Notes: generated by a model not told the origin, from the sequence alone. DNA of 64,000 nt from Poriferisodalis sp965231925 (GCA_965231925.1 OZ246894.1:3534001-3598000); one strand, 5' to 3'. Shown: positions 18,188-26,231, counted from the stretch's first letter. Numbers and translations: made by a program.

Positions 18188-19495
18188 ATGCCCACCGCCG
18201 ACATCGGGAGGACTCCGCCTGCCAACCTGTTCACTCCTCAATTCGGGTACTCGCCGCATCAGGTCGTCGGGCGCGACCGCCTCTTGGGCGACATCGAGGC
18301 GGCGATGCGGACCCTCCGGGGGGCCAAGCACAGGTCCACTCTGGTAATGGGGCCGCGCGGGGCAGGCAAGACGGTCCTGCTCAACACCGTCGAGGCGCAG
18401 GCGACCGCGCTCGGCTACGCCGTGATCAGCGTGGACGCAGGCACGCCGGGCGTGCTCGAGCGCATCGTGGACCGGATCGAGCATCTCGCCGCCGTCATGC
18501 CGTCCGTCGAGCCCGACTCGTCCCGTGACGAGGTGCGCACAACAGCCGGTCTGCGCCTCGGCCCGTTCCGATTCGCTCGCGAGCGTCGTCGCGGCACGGC
18601 GTCTCGCGACGAGAACGTCCGCGAGACGCTGGGAGGCTTCGCGGACGCGGTGTCCGCAGGCGGCGGAACTGGCGTGCTCCTCACGATCGACGAGATGCAT
18701 CGCGTCGCCGTCGAAGAGATGATCCGTCTCGCCAACGACTTGCAGCATGTGTCGAGCAGAGACGAAGCGGCAGTGATATTCGTCGGCGGCAGCCTGCCGG
18801 ACATCAAGAACGTGATCAACGACGACCGTCTGTCGTTCTTTCGGCGATGCGCAGACGAGGATCTCGCCGGACTCGACGCAGCTGATGCCTACGGGTTCAT
18901 CGCCGGCGCTGTACTGGACGCCGGCGGCGAGTACGACCCGGGCGCCCTGCGCAGGCTCACGGAGTCTGTCGGCCCGCTTCCGTATGAGATGCAACTCCTC
19001 GGCGACTACGCATGGAGGTTCGCCGGCGCCCCGATGCGTCCCATCGGCGACGAAGCTGTCACGCTGGCACTGCGGGCCACAGCCGACGAGATGCGCCGCA
19101 AGGTGTACACGCCTCTGTGGGAACGTCTCGACAGCGGCGAACGCGTGGTCCTCATTGCCGTGACCGACAACAACGGCGCCATCAGGCGTAGCGAACTCAG
19201 CCAGATGCTGAGCCGTGCCGTCTCGGATCTCGACGGCACGGTTCGACGCCTCGAGCACAAGGCCTGCCTCACAGCACCCGATCCAGACCTCGACCCCGAC
19301 CTGGTCTGTCTCGGCCCGGCGCTGAGCCTCGCAGCCGCCAAGCACGAGACACGCATCACCACGGCCTACACCGACGGCAACGCAGCAACGCGTAACCGCA
19401 CTCCCCTGCCTCGCTGCGGCAAGCCCATGCCACGCGTCCAAAAGCGATGCGTGCTGCGACGCGGACACCCGGGCGGCTGCCGTTCTCGGACCTGA
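18188..19495 (+). CDS. AAA/AAA_16-type ATPase, stand-alone
   Basis: 435 residues from ATG 18188. Motifs in order: VVGRDRLLGDIEAAM, Walker A VMGPRGAGKTVLLNT (about residues 54-62), Walker B GVLLTIDEMHR, sensor VIFVGGSLPD, then an Orc1/Cdc6-like arrangement with a helical lid and a C-terminal winged-helix-like segment (GERVVLIAVTDNNG, IRRSELSQMLSRAVSDLDG). The last 25 residues are basic with two cysteines. Such regulators with AAA plus wHTH are often STAND-like or defence-linked; no partner gene is adjacent on this strand. The DNA for its last 20 codons recurs at 21446-21500. Confidence 0.75.
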   Translation: MPTADIGRTPPANLFTPQFGYSPHQVVGRDRLLGDIEAAMRTLRGAKHRSTLVMGPRGAGKTVLLNTVEAQATALGYAVISVDAGTPGVLERIVDRIEHLAAVMPSVEPDSSRDEVRTTAGLRLGPFRFARERRRGTASRDENVRETLGGFADAVSAGGGTGVLLTIDEMHRVAVEEMIRLANDLQHVSSRDEAAVIFVGGSLPDIKNVINDDRLSFFRRCADEDLAGLDAADAYGFIAGAVLDAGGEYDPGALRRLTESVGPLPYEMQLLGDYAWRFAGAPMRPIGDEAVTLALRATADEMRRKVYTPLWERLDSGERVVLIAVTDNNGAIRRSELSQMLSRAVSDLDGTVRRLEHKACLTAPDPDLDPDLVCLGPALSLAAAKHETRITTAYTDGNAATRNRTPLPRCGKPMPRVQKRCVLRRGHPGGCRSRT

Positions 19496-19531
19496 GGACA
19501 GCAGGCGCGTTGGGTCGGCTGATCCCTTTGA

Positions 19532-19610
19532 GATGACGGCCTACCCGCCGCTCGCCGGCATCTTGAACTCCGACGCCACCCCCACCGGCTTCTGAGCCCC
19601 ACCGGCACCC
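19532..19610 (+). repeat. tadC 3'-end repeat, copy 3
   Basis: CTACCCGCCGCTCGCCGGCA and following bases to CCCCACCGGCACCCGATC repeat the tadC end. The preceding 90 bp (from the ATPase C-terminus through GGTCGGCTGATCCCTTTGAG) are repeated before copy 4, so copies 3 and 4 share a longer unit. The reverse strand of this copy supplies the last codons of the AbiEii-type toxin. Confidence 0.75.
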
Positions 19611-20347
19611 GATCCCGCTTCGCGCGCCCGCTGAGCGGAGTCCGCGACTGAGTCGCTCACAGTGATATCGCGCATTTCGGCGATTCGGTCTCTCAGCTCG
19701 GGCACGCGACCTTGCAGGTGGCCCAGCGCGCCAGCGCGGCGGTCCTCATAGTCAGGGTCCGTGGGCAGCTTCCCGGGCCTGTCGAGCAGCCGCGTTATCT
19801 CTTCGAGCACATGGGGCGGGTAGCTGTACCCGAACCGCCGGCAGTAGTAGCCGAGACCGGCTTCGAGGCTGCAGGCGCCGGATTGGTCCATCGCCGCGAG
19901 GTCCAAGTAGTCGCGCAGCTTGGGGCGCAGCCTGATGACGTCGAGCTTGGCGGCCATCAGGTCCGGGATCGAGCCGACGTTCATCCCTGCGACCTCGGTG
20001 GGCGGAGCGACCCATTGCATGTCGGATGGCTGCACTTCGTTGGTCGGCAGAGCCCGGAAGATGTCGACCCTCACCCCGTCGACGAAGCCATGGAACATGT
20101 TGTCGGACACCTCTTCGATGTCCACGACACTTGCCGTTCTGCGCAGACGTTTCTCCTGCGCTTTCCCGCAGAAGCCCTCCAGCGTGATGACGTCGAGATC
20201 TTCTGAGACTCGGTGGCGCAGGTGGATGGCGACGGCGGTCCCGCCCATCAGCACTCCCCCGACCCTGTTGGCGCAGTCTGCGACGTGGGGCCACACGCTT
20301 CGCAGATTCGCCGGCAGGACGTCGCCGAGTTCGTCGAGCTCGCTCAT
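19541..20347 (-). CDS. AbiEii-type nucleotidyltransferase toxin
   Basis: 268 residues from ATG 20347, overlapping the upstream gene by four bases. The nucleotidyltransferase signature GVLMGGTAVAIHLRHRVSEDLDV gives the GG-T and D-x-D elements; VDGVRVDIFRAL supplies the third acidic strand, and VGSIPDLMAAKLDVIRLRPKLRDYLDL is the family's downstream helix. In type IV AbiE systems this protein is the toxin and its AbiEi partner represses the operon. The last 20 or so residues are read from the reverse strand of a tadC-end repeat, so the native C-terminus may have been replaced. Confidence 0.82.
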   Translation of the reverse strand: MSELDELGDVLPANLRSVWPHVADCANRVGGVLMGGTAVAIHLRHRVSEDLDVITLEGFCGKAQEKRLRRTASVVDIEEVSDNMFHGFVDGVRVDIFRALPTNEVQPSDMQWVAPPTEVAGMNVGSIPDLMAAKLDVIRLRPKLRDYLDLAAMDQSGACSLEAGLGYYCRRFGYSYPPHVLEEITRLLDRPGKLPTDPDYEDRRAGALGHLQGRVPELRDRIAEMRDITVSDSVADSAQRAREAGSGAGGAQKPVGVASEFKMPASGG

Positions 20348-21327
20348 GCCGCAACGGCGCGTCGTGCCAGCTCGGCGTCGAGCAGCTCGGCGGTCGATCC
20401 GGTGTCGAACCCTCGCAGAGTGCGGCACTCCGCCAGCACGCTGGTCGGCAGCGTCGAGATCGCCCACGCCCTCGCGCACACATCACGACTGCCGATCAGA
20501 GTCTCCGCGATGTGCAGACCGTGGCGGGAGACGCGCAGCGTGTCGGCGGAAGCACCCGACCAGAAGAGCCGCCAGAAACGCTGCGGCACGCGATCTGCTG
20601 CCTCACTCGCACGCCGGGTCGGCCGGTCTCGCAGATATGCGAGCGCCTGCATGCAGCCGTGCGACCGTGACAGCGCCCACAATGTCGCAGGCCGCAGCTC
20701 GTACCCGCGCTGGATTGCCGTGGTGGCTCGCTCTGCCCAGCCGCGCCGCTCGAGCCCGGCAAGGCATCGCGACGCCTGCGAGTAGGAGACATCGGCGAGC
20801 TCGGCGACTTTCGCCGCGGTCGCGCCGAATGGCCGCGCCCTCAACGCGTTCAGCACGCTCTTCGTTCCGTCGCTCAACGAAACAAGCGGGTTGTCGTCCG
20901 CTCGGAGCGTGGCCGGCAGATGCTCGACCAGCCACGGATCGCCCGCGGTCGGGGCCCCCCGGCGCCGGTCTCGCAGCAGATGCCTCAACCGGTCGAACAG
21001 CTCAAGGTCTTTCACCGGCGCCATGGCTGAGGAGATCCTGCGTGCGGTGACATCGGAGACGCCGACCGCCTCGACAATGATTGCCGGTGCCGGGTCCGCT
21101 AGCCCGGCTACAGCCAGCCAGACCGACGGCGCCAGCTTCGTCGAGTGGAGTTCCGTGCCGGTCGCGACCGTGAACCGCTTGCGGCAGCCGACACACCGCC
21201 AAGTGCTCCACTCACGATCACCGCCGGCGCCCGAGACAAGACGGGCGCTTGTTCGGCAGGAAGGACACGCCGGCTCTTCGGGCCATCTGACCGAAATCAG
21301 AAGCTGCTCCGCGTTCGCGTGCTCCAT
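20344..21327 (-). CDS. AbiEi-like antitoxin with IS1595-type zinc-ribbon N-terminus
   Basis: 327 residues from ATG 21327. The first 120 residues resemble the N-terminal part of IS1595 transposases: VRWPEEPACPSC, WRCVGCRKRFTV-GTELH, then APSVWLAVAGLA and a helix-turn-helix stretch. A winged helix follows (KSVLNALRARPFGATAAKVAELADVSYSQASRCLAGLERRG), and the C-terminal domain is AbiEi-like in position. Stop and toxin start overlap (ATGA), the usual AbiEi-AbiEii arrangement. A deleted duplicate is at 17715-18117. The zinc-ribbon fusion looks like capture of a transposase DNA-binding part; role as antitoxin is inferred from its partner. Confidence 0.7.
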   Translation of the reverse strand: MEHANAEQLLISVRWPEEPACPSCRTSARLVSGAGGDREWSTWRCVGCRKRFTVATGTELHSTKLAPSVWLAVAGLADPAPAIIVEAVGVSDVTARRISSAMAPVKDLELFDRLRHLLRDRRRGAPTAGDPWLVEHLPATLRADDNPLVSLSDGTKSVLNALRARPFGATAAKVAELADVSYSQASRCLAGLERRGWAERATTAIQRGYELRPATLWALSRSHGCMQALAYLRDRPTRRASEAADRVPQRFWRLFWSGASADTLRVSRHGLHIAETLIGSRDVCARAWAISTLPTSVLAECRTLRGFDTGSTAELLDAELARRAVAA

Positions 21328-21445
21328 CGCCTGCACAGACACACGGTACCCGCCTGTGGGCTGTTTTCTTTCCCATGCGAACCAAGGCAAGTGCCGCCAA
21401 CCAGGCTCGGCAGCGACTGAGCCATCTCACATCTCGCATTCACCA

Positions 21446-21602
21446 GCAGCGATGCGTGCTGCGACGCGGACACCCGGGCGGCTGCCGTTCTCGGACCTGA
21501 GGACAGCAGACGCGTTGGGTCGGCTGATCCCTTTGAGATGACGGCCTACCCGCCGCTCGCCGGCACCTTGAACTCCGACTCCATCCCCACCGGCTGGTGA
21601 GC
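21446..21602 (+). repeat. Duplicated ATPase 3' end joined to tadC 3'-end repeat, copy 4
   Basis: 21446-21536 repeats the end of the ATPase gene and its downstream spacer; 21537-21602 is the fourth tadC-end copy, shortened and ending CCACCGGCTGGTGA. The unit therefore duplicates 19439-19600 almost exactly and places a boundary after the AbiE module. Confidence 0.75.
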
Positions 21603-21634
21603 CCGAATCGGCCCGCCGCATCGCGCGCGGTAGC

Positions 21635-21889
21635 GTGCGCTGCGTGGATGCGTTGTGCATCGTGGCAGTGACCGTGGGCGTCGTCGGGCTGCTCGGGGGC
21701 TTCCTGTGGGGCTGGGGTGCCACGCGCACAGCGTCACGCGTCGCATTCAAGATGGTCGACGCTGCCAGCGACGCCAAGCCCGATCCGCGGCTGGAAGCCC
21801 GCGTGGCGGCCTTGGAGAACTGGAAGTCCCATGTCGACGCCGACGGCCGAGACGCCCGAGCCGCCCGCGACCCGTCGCAGCACATCTGA
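21635..21889 (+). CDS. Small membrane protein of unknown function
   Basis: 84 residues from GTG 21635 (GTG 21644 is an alternative). One predicted membrane helix at about residues 8-28 (CIVAVTVGVVGLLGGFLWGWG) and a charged helical tail (DPRLEARVAALENWKSHVDAD). The tail resembles the end of the decayed gene at 27536-27846 (SARVTALEAWKAQTD), which supports it being a real, repeated small gene. No known family. It starts the stretch after the last tadC repeat. Confidence 0.45.
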   Translation: MRCVDALCIVAVTVGVVGLLGGFLWGWGATRTASRVAFKMVDAASDAKPDPRLEARVAALENWKSHVDADGRDARAARDPSQHI

Positions 21890-22141
21890 TTGCGACGGCT
21901 GCGTGCCTGGGTCTCGACGACCCATGACTTGCTGCGTCGGGGCCGCTGTGCATTCGGTTCTCGGCATTCGGGTTCCGGCGTGGGCCTGGCGAAGGCGATG
22001 CGGCACCCAGATGATGCGGCGCCCAAATGCAATTTGGCCTTGACGGAACGGTCGCGGCCGTGACAAATTGTCCAGCACAACGAAGCGTGCCCAAGGACGG
22101 CGTTAGATACGCTGCCATCAACAGGGACCGGGAGGTGCACG

Positions 22142-22579
22142 ATGACTGAAGCACTGGTGCTGGCGCTGGGAGTGCCCACGGCGTTCGTAGCGGCGTGGCT
22201 GTTGTGGCGCCGCAGTTGGTCGCAGGCATTCGCCGACATCCGCGGCATCGCCCTGCAGACCGTCATTGTCATCGTCGTCATGCTGGTCATCGCCGGCGGC
22301 GTCGCCGGCGTGCTGCTCTCCCGAGGCACAGAAGTGATAGGCGATCTCGAAGCCTCCGACGTTGGTGCCGCCTGCACGGAGACCTCGATCCGGGACAGTG
22401 CGGGCGTTGAGCTCACCGGAGTTATGGCGACCGCAACGACATGCACATTCACGGCCTCCGGTACCGCTGCCAGCGGCATAACGATTAGCGCCTTGCAATG
22501 CAACTCAGCAGGGCGCGTTCTCCGAGGCCCCGGAGCGATCGCCGGCGCAACGAATGTATGCACCGTCACGATTAGCTAA
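22142..22579 (+). CDS. Pilin-like or TadE-like small membrane protein
   Basis: 145 residues from ATG 22142, with GGGAGGTG seven bases upstream. One helix at the N-terminus (ALVLALGVPTAFVAAWLLW) and a second, very hydrophobic one (ALQTVIVIVVMLVIAGGVAGVLL, residues 37-59) followed by an extracytoplasmic threonine/alanine-rich part with four cysteines. The arrangement recalls actinobacterial Flp/TadE-type pseudopilins, and the gene has the same strand as the tad genes at 9.7-13.8 and 59.6-62.7 kb, so it may be a tad gene stranded inside the island. It is followed by a clear hairpin terminator. Assignment is tentative. Confidence 0.55.
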   Translation: MTEALVLALGVPTAFVAAWLLWRRSWSQAFADIRGIALQTVIVIVVMLVIAGGVAGVLLSRGTEVIGDLEASDVGAACTETSIRDSAGVELTGVMATATTCTFTASGTAASGITISALQCNSAGRVLRGPGAIAGATNVCTVTIS

Positions 22580-22605
22580 CACTGGGATGGCTGCTGCGGA
22601 CTGAG

Positions 22606-22631
22606 TTCGGCCCGCCTTACGGCGGGCCGAA
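22606..22631 (+). terminator. Hairpin after the pilin-like gene
   Basis: TTCGGCCCGCC-TTAC-GGCGGGCCGAA is a perfect 11-bp stem 27 bases after the stop. There is no T-run, as is common in high-GC actinobacteria. Confidence 0.65.
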
Positions 22632-23097
22632 CCGCGTCCGTGCAGCAGTATCGAGATAGCAACCGGCTCCATCGCACATTTGCTTGTCACGATTTCCACG
22701 CACCGCCGATCCCGCAGCAGCGTCTGCCCAACACCGCCCCTTGAAACCCCGCCCGCCTCGCAACGACGACGCTCAGCACCCGCCGTAACTGACCACGACA
22801 GACTTGGGTTCGGCCACCTGCAAGCGGCCCGAACCGCGTGTGTGCAGCAGCATCGAGGCAGCAACCAGCCCACCCAGAGACCCGCGGTCCTCTCGAAGAC
22901 CTGCCCGCGACGACGTGCAATCGCACCTCCCGCGCCGCGCGCCGACCCGTCACCGAGTTCCCGACCGGGCGTCCGCCCCACAAGGCACCGCAGCACCCGG
23001 GTGCTGCGCCCGCCACAGACACCTCCGCACAAAGACACCCCCAGATCAAGCCACACATCACCCCCTCCCAGTTCCGAACGCCGCAGGCATCGCACCA
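22632..23097. other. No gene seen; contains a direct repeat of the terminator region
   Basis: GGCCGAACCGCGT, GTGCAGCAG, ATCGAG and AGCAACC at 22624-22664 recur in the same order at 22832-22869. Otherwise the stretch has no convincing coding signal on either strand. Confidence 0.5.
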
Positions 23098-23240
23098 TGC
23101 CAAAGCTGCCCAACCCCACCGAGCGCGCAACGCTCGACCCACAGGGCACCGCTGCATCGAGGATCGCTCTCGCGCTGCCGGTGGAGGTCGTGGTGCTGTT
23201 CGCCGGCGCCGCAGCGGTCCTGGAGTGGCTGCGCGGCTGA
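23098..23240 (+). pseudogene. C-terminal remnant of the coiled-coil membrane gene family
   Basis: From ATG 23098 a short frame reaches RIALALPVEVVVLF and AGAAAVLEWLRG followed by TGA, the exact C-terminal membrane segment of the genes at 23472 and 24582. The coiled-coil region is absent, so this is a deletion remnant of a fourth paralogue. Confidence 0.7.
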
Positions 23241-23376
23241 ACCGACCCCGAAGAGACCGCCTGCCCGCCGAGGCCACAACCCCAGCCGTCACCCAGCCGC
23301 CGCGACCAGACCGACGCACGGACGGACGGACTCACCGACCAACAGACGCACCGGCTCACCGGCAGACGGGCGCAGC

Positions 23377-23432
23377 AGAAGCCCAGCGCGAAATTCGTTT
23401 GGCGGGCGGCGTGCGTCGGCTTACGGTTCGCG
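23377..23432 (+). repeat. Conserved box, copy a (upstream of coiled-coil gene 1)
   Basis: AGAAGCCC-GCGCGAAATTCGTTTGGCGGGCGGCG-TCGG-TTACGGT follows a short GACGGGCTCACCG-type minisatellite (23310-23372). The same box occurs at 24487, 26775 and 39451, each time after a different minisatellite. In three of the four cases it lies 40-95 bp before a coiled-coil gene and may hold its promoter. Confidence 0.6.
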
Positions 23433-23471
23433 TCTGGCCGTGCGACGGTGTGCCGTCAGAAGGGAGCAGCG

Positions 23472-24152
23472 ATGTCTGAGGCTGTTCGAATCCGTGCTTA
23501 TGATTGGATGCGTGAGCAGGCCGACGCGCCGGTCGCGGAATACGTGATGTCGCGCCTGACCACTGTGCCCGCAGCAGACCTGGCCACCAGAGCCGACGTA
23601 GCACGCGTAGAGAGCAAGGTCGACCGCCTCGTCGAACTGCGAGAAGCCGACCTCCAGGCACGCGCCGCCGAACGCGACGCCGACCTCAAAGAACGCGCCG
23701 CCGAACGCGACGCCGACCTCAAAGAACGCGCCGCCGAACGCAATGCCGACCTCAAGGCACGCGCCGCTGAACGCGACGCCGACCTCAAGGCACGCGCCGC
23801 TGAACGCGACGCCGACCTCAAGGCACGCGCCGCTGAACGCGACGCCGACCTCAAGGCGCGCGCCGCTGAACGCGAAGAACGCGCCGCTGAACGCGACGCC
23901 GACCTCAAGGCGCGCGCCGCTGAACGCGAAGAACGCGCCGCTGAACGCGATGCCGACCTCAAAGAACGCGCCGCCGAACGCGAAGAACGCGCTGCCGAAC
24001 GCGACGCCGACCTCAAGGCACGGCTTGCTGAACGCGATGCCGACCGCAAGGAGTTGGGGCGTCGTACTTGGAGGATCGCTCTGGCGCTGCCGGTGGAGGT
24101 CGTGGTGCTGTTCGCCGGTGCCGCAGCAGTCCTGGAGTGGCTGCGCGGCTGA
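23472..24152 (+). CDS. Tandem-repeat coiled-coil protein with C-terminal membrane anchor, paralogue 1
   Basis: 226 residues from ATG 23472 (AGGGAGCAGCG upstream). A conserved head (MSEAVRIRAYDWMREQADAP, then a VMSRLTTVPAADL segment) leads into about 130 residues of ten-residue units AERDADLKAR, with AEREE inserts, which must form a long alpha helix or coiled coil. The tail WRIALALPVEVVVLFAGAAA is one membrane helix. Architecture recalls DUF1640/CCDC90-type proteins, but similarity may be only compositional. The repeats are also repeats at DNA level (30 bp), so length variation by slippage or recombination is expected. Confidence 0.65.
   Translation: MSEAVRIRAYDWMREQADAPVAEYVMSRLTTVPAADLATRADVARVESKVDRLVELREADLQARAAERDADLKERAAERDADLKERAAERNADLKARAAERDADLKARAAERDADLKARAAERDADLKARAAEREERAAERDADLKARAAEREERAAERDADLKERAAEREERAAERDADLKARLAERDADRKELGRRTWRIALALPVEVVVLFAGAAAVLEWLRG
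23648..24045 (+). repeat. 30-bp in-gene tandem repeats
   Basis: Units of GCCGAACGCGACGCCGACCT-CAAGGCACGC and near variants, some shortened to 21 bp, are repeated more than ten times within the coiled-coil gene. The reading frame is kept throughout. The same unit recurs at 24810-25070 and, more diverged, at 27061-27285. Confidence 0.8.
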
Positions 24153-24189
24153 ACCGCGCCGACAACACCACCCGAACCTGACCGCGCCC

Positions 24190-24240
24190 CCATCGGCCAT
24201 GCCGACGCGGCAGGTCCTGCAATCTTGTGCCTCGAGCGCC
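24190..24240. repeat. Dispersed 50-bp repeat, copy 1
   Basis: CCAT-GGCCATGCCGACGCGGCAG followed by ATCTTGTGCCTCGA. Further copies are at 26421-26480 and 27421-27470. Each contains the dyad TGCCG-ACG-CGGCA and two of the three lie 35-40 bp after a coiled-coil gene stop. Confidence 0.55.
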
Positions 24241-24303
24241 ACCGCGCCGATCAAGGCAACAAGCCCGACCGTCACCAAGCCGTCGCGACCAGATCGGCGC
24301 ACA

Positions 24304-24541
24304 GGCACACGGGCGGACGGGCTCACCGACGAACGAGCGCGCCGGCTCACCGACAAAAGGACGCACCGGCTCACCGACAGACGGGCGAACGGGTTCACCG
24401 GCACACGAGCGGACGGGCTCACCGACACACGAGCGGACGGGCTCACCGGCAGACGGACGCACCGGCTCACCGGCAGACGGGCGCGGCACAAGCCCAGTGC
24501 GAAATTCGTTTGGCGGGCGGCGTGCGTCGGTTTACGGTGCG
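24304..24541 (+). repeat. Minisatellite plus conserved box, copy b
   Basis: About ten imperfect units of the GACGGGCTCACCGACACACG type fill 24304-24486 and end in the conserved box (24487-24541), 40 bp before coiled-coil gene 2. Confidence 0.7.
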
Positions 24542-24581
24542 CGTCCGATCATGTGACTGTGTGTTGTCGGGAGGTACAACG

Positions 24582-25175
24582 ATGTCTGAGGCTGTTCGAA
24601 TCCGTGCTTATGATTGGATGCGTGAGCAGGCCGACGCGCCGGTCGCGGAATACGTGATGTCGCGCCTGACCACTGTGCCCGCAGCAGACCTGGCCACCAA
24701 AGCCGACGTGGCACGCGTAGAGAGCAAAGTCGACGCCCTCGCCATACGCATGGACGAGAAGTTCGACCGCGTCGACGAGAAGTTCGACCGCCTCGTCGAA
24801 CTGCGAGAAGCCGACCTCAAAGAACGCGCCGCCGAACGCGACGCCGACCTCAAGGCACGCGCCGCCGAACGCGACGCCGACCTCAAGGCACGCGCCGCTG
24901 AACGCGACGCCGACCTCAAGGCACGCGCCGCCGAACGCGAAGAACGCGCCGCCGAACGCGACGCCGAACGCGAAGAACGCGCCGCTGCACGCGATGCCGA
25001 CCTCAAGGCACGGCTCGCCGAACGCGATGCCGACCTCAAAGAACGCGCCGCTGAGCGCGAGGCCGACCGCAAGGAGTTGGGGCGTCGTACCTGGAAGATC
25101 GCTCTCGCGCTGCCGGTCGAGGTCGTGGTGCTGTTCGCCGGCGCCGCAGCCGTCCTGGAGTGGCTGCGCGGCTGA
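24582..25175 (+). CDS. Tandem-repeat coiled-coil protein with C-terminal membrane anchor, paralogue 2
   Basis: 197 residues from ATG 24582, GGGAGGT eight bases upstream. Head and tail are nearly identical to paralogue 1, while the central part adds a heptad-like segment KVDALAIRMDEKFDRVDEKF before the AERDADLKAR units. One membrane helix at the C-terminus (IALALPVEVVVLFAGAAAVL). The difference in repeat number between paralogues shows that the array changes length. A short HicB-like gene follows 17 bases after the stop. Confidence 0.65.
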   Translation: MSEAVRIRAYDWMREQADAPVAEYVMSRLTTVPAADLATKADVARVESKVDALAIRMDEKFDRVDEKFDRLVELREADLKERAAERDADLKARAAERDADLKARAAERDADLKARAAEREERAAERDAEREERAAARDADLKARLAERDADLKERAAEREADRKELGRRTWKIALALPVEVVVLFAGAAAVLEWLRG

Positions 25176-25192
25176 ACCAGCACCCAAAAGAG

Positions 25193-25354
25193 ATGAAGCT
25201 GACCTACGCAATCGTCATTGAGCAGACCCCGAACAACTTCGGCACCTACGCGCCAGACGTCCAGGGGTGCATCAGCACCGCCGCCACCCCCGATGAGATG
25301 CCCGGGAACATCCGCGAGGCGCTCGCCTTCAAGCGCCGATCTCTGCGCTGCTAA
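25193..25354 (+). CDS. Short HicB-like antitoxin fragment
   Basis: 53 residues from ATG 25193. The sequence KLTYAIVIEQTPNNFGTYAP-DVQGCISTAATPDEMPGNIREAL is the HicB partial RNase-H fold (strand, glycine turn, DVPGC-like strand, helix). Complete HicB proteins carry at least another 15-60 residues, often a DNA-binding part, so this copy is short and ends abruptly after KRRSLRC. No HicA gene lies next to it. Probably a solitary or decayed antitoxin. Confidence 0.55.
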   Translation: MKLTYAIVIEQTPNNFGTYAPDVQGCISTAATPDEMPGNIREALAFKRRSLRC

Positions 25355-25366
25355 CAGTTGCCCGCG

Positions 25367-26185
25367 CTAGCCGTGCTCCTTGGTACCAGCGCCGATCCGG
25401 TCCCAGAATGCGCGTCGGGCGCTGCGTCGAAGTTTGTCCTGTCCGCGCAGGCTCCTCCCGATGGCGGCTTCTGCTGCGCTCAATAGGTCTGCGTCCAGCG
25501 GAACGGGAATGGTGGGGCGGCTCGCGAGCAGGGCCTTGACGTCATCTTCGGTTGCACGGGCGAGCCACTCGTCGGCGTGCTTGTGGGCCGCTTCTACGAC
25601 GCCGTCCGATGGGTCTGGTGCTGCGTTGGGCTGAGTTGGTGCTGGGTGTCGTGTGGACATGAACCCCTCGAGGTCGTCCTCACCGAGCGCGATGATCTCG
25701 TCGGCTTCGTTCGCCAGTTCCCGTGATTGGTTCCGCGTGCCCTTTCTCGGCTTGATGCCGATCAGCGTGACCCGCACACCCATGTCCTGCGCTGCACGCA
25801 CGCCTTCTCGCAGGTCTTCGTCCCCGGAAATCAAGAATGCGTCGCTGATGGCGCGTTCGCGTGCGAGCGTCATGAGGTCGCGGTAGATCAACGCGTCGAC
25901 CCCTTTCTGCTGTCCACGGGCATCAAGGCGACCTAGCCGCAGCTTGACGTTCGACAAGGCAGCGACGATCTGCTGCTCGGGGGTCGGAACGCCGTCACGC
26001 GCACCGTCGTACCAGTAGGTGCGAAGCACTGTCAGGCCGCTGGCCTGAACGGCAAGGCCGGTGAGGAAGTCGCGCGCGTCGGCAGGATTGAGCAGAATCC
26101 TCTCGCGTTTCGCGCTGCCGCAGCAGAGCTTGCCGCCCTCTGCGTAGAGATAGCCAGCATCCACGAATACCGCGCATCGGTCCAC
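25367..26185 (-). CDS. NYN-domain (PIN-like) ribonuclease 3
   Basis: 272 residues from GTG 26185, chosen because GGAGGG lies eight bases upstream and because the NYN fold begins at once (VDRCAVFVDAGYLYAEGG). Further conserved acidic blocks are GQQKGVDALIYRDLMTLARE and DAFLISGDEDLREGVRAAQD. The last 80 residues form an extra helical domain not present in the other two NYN proteins, so this is a different subfamily (LabA/DUF88-like). A strong hairpin with a T-run precedes the start. No partner gene is adjacent. Confidence 0.82.
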   Translation of the reverse strand: MDRCAVFVDAGYLYAEGGKLCCGSAKRERILLNPADARDFLTGLAVQASGLTVLRTYWYDGARDGVPTPEQQIVAALSNVKLRLGRLDARGQQKGVDALIYRDLMTLARERAISDAFLISGDEDLREGVRAAQDMGVRVTLIGIKPRKGTRNQSRELANEADEIIALGEDDLEGFMSTRHPAPTQPNAAPDPSDGVVEAAHKHADEWLARATEDDVKALLASRPTIPVPLDADLLSAAEAAIGRSLRGQDKLRRSARRAFWDRIGAGTKEHG

Positions 26186-26207
26186 CTGACAGACCCTCCA
26201 ATGCAAA

Positions 26208-26231
26208 ACGAGGGCCCATTCGGGCCCTCGT
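26208..26231 (-). promoter_or_regulatory. Terminator-like hairpin in the leader of NYN gene 3
   Basis: ACGAGGGCCC-GAAT-GGGCCCTCGT on the minus strand, followed by TTTTGCATT, 22 bases before the GTG start. No minus-strand gene lies upstream that it could terminate, so it is probably part of the NYN transcript or an attenuator. Confidence 0.55.

Noticed and set aside
23648..24045. Regular 30-bp repeats that could suggest a CRISPR array
   Set aside because: Units are contiguous without unique spacers and stay in one reading frame within a coiled-coil gene.
25193..25354. Functional HicB that neutralises the intact HicA at 38905
   Set aside because: Too short and not paired; mentioned only as a possibility since cross-neutralisation cannot be judged from sequence.
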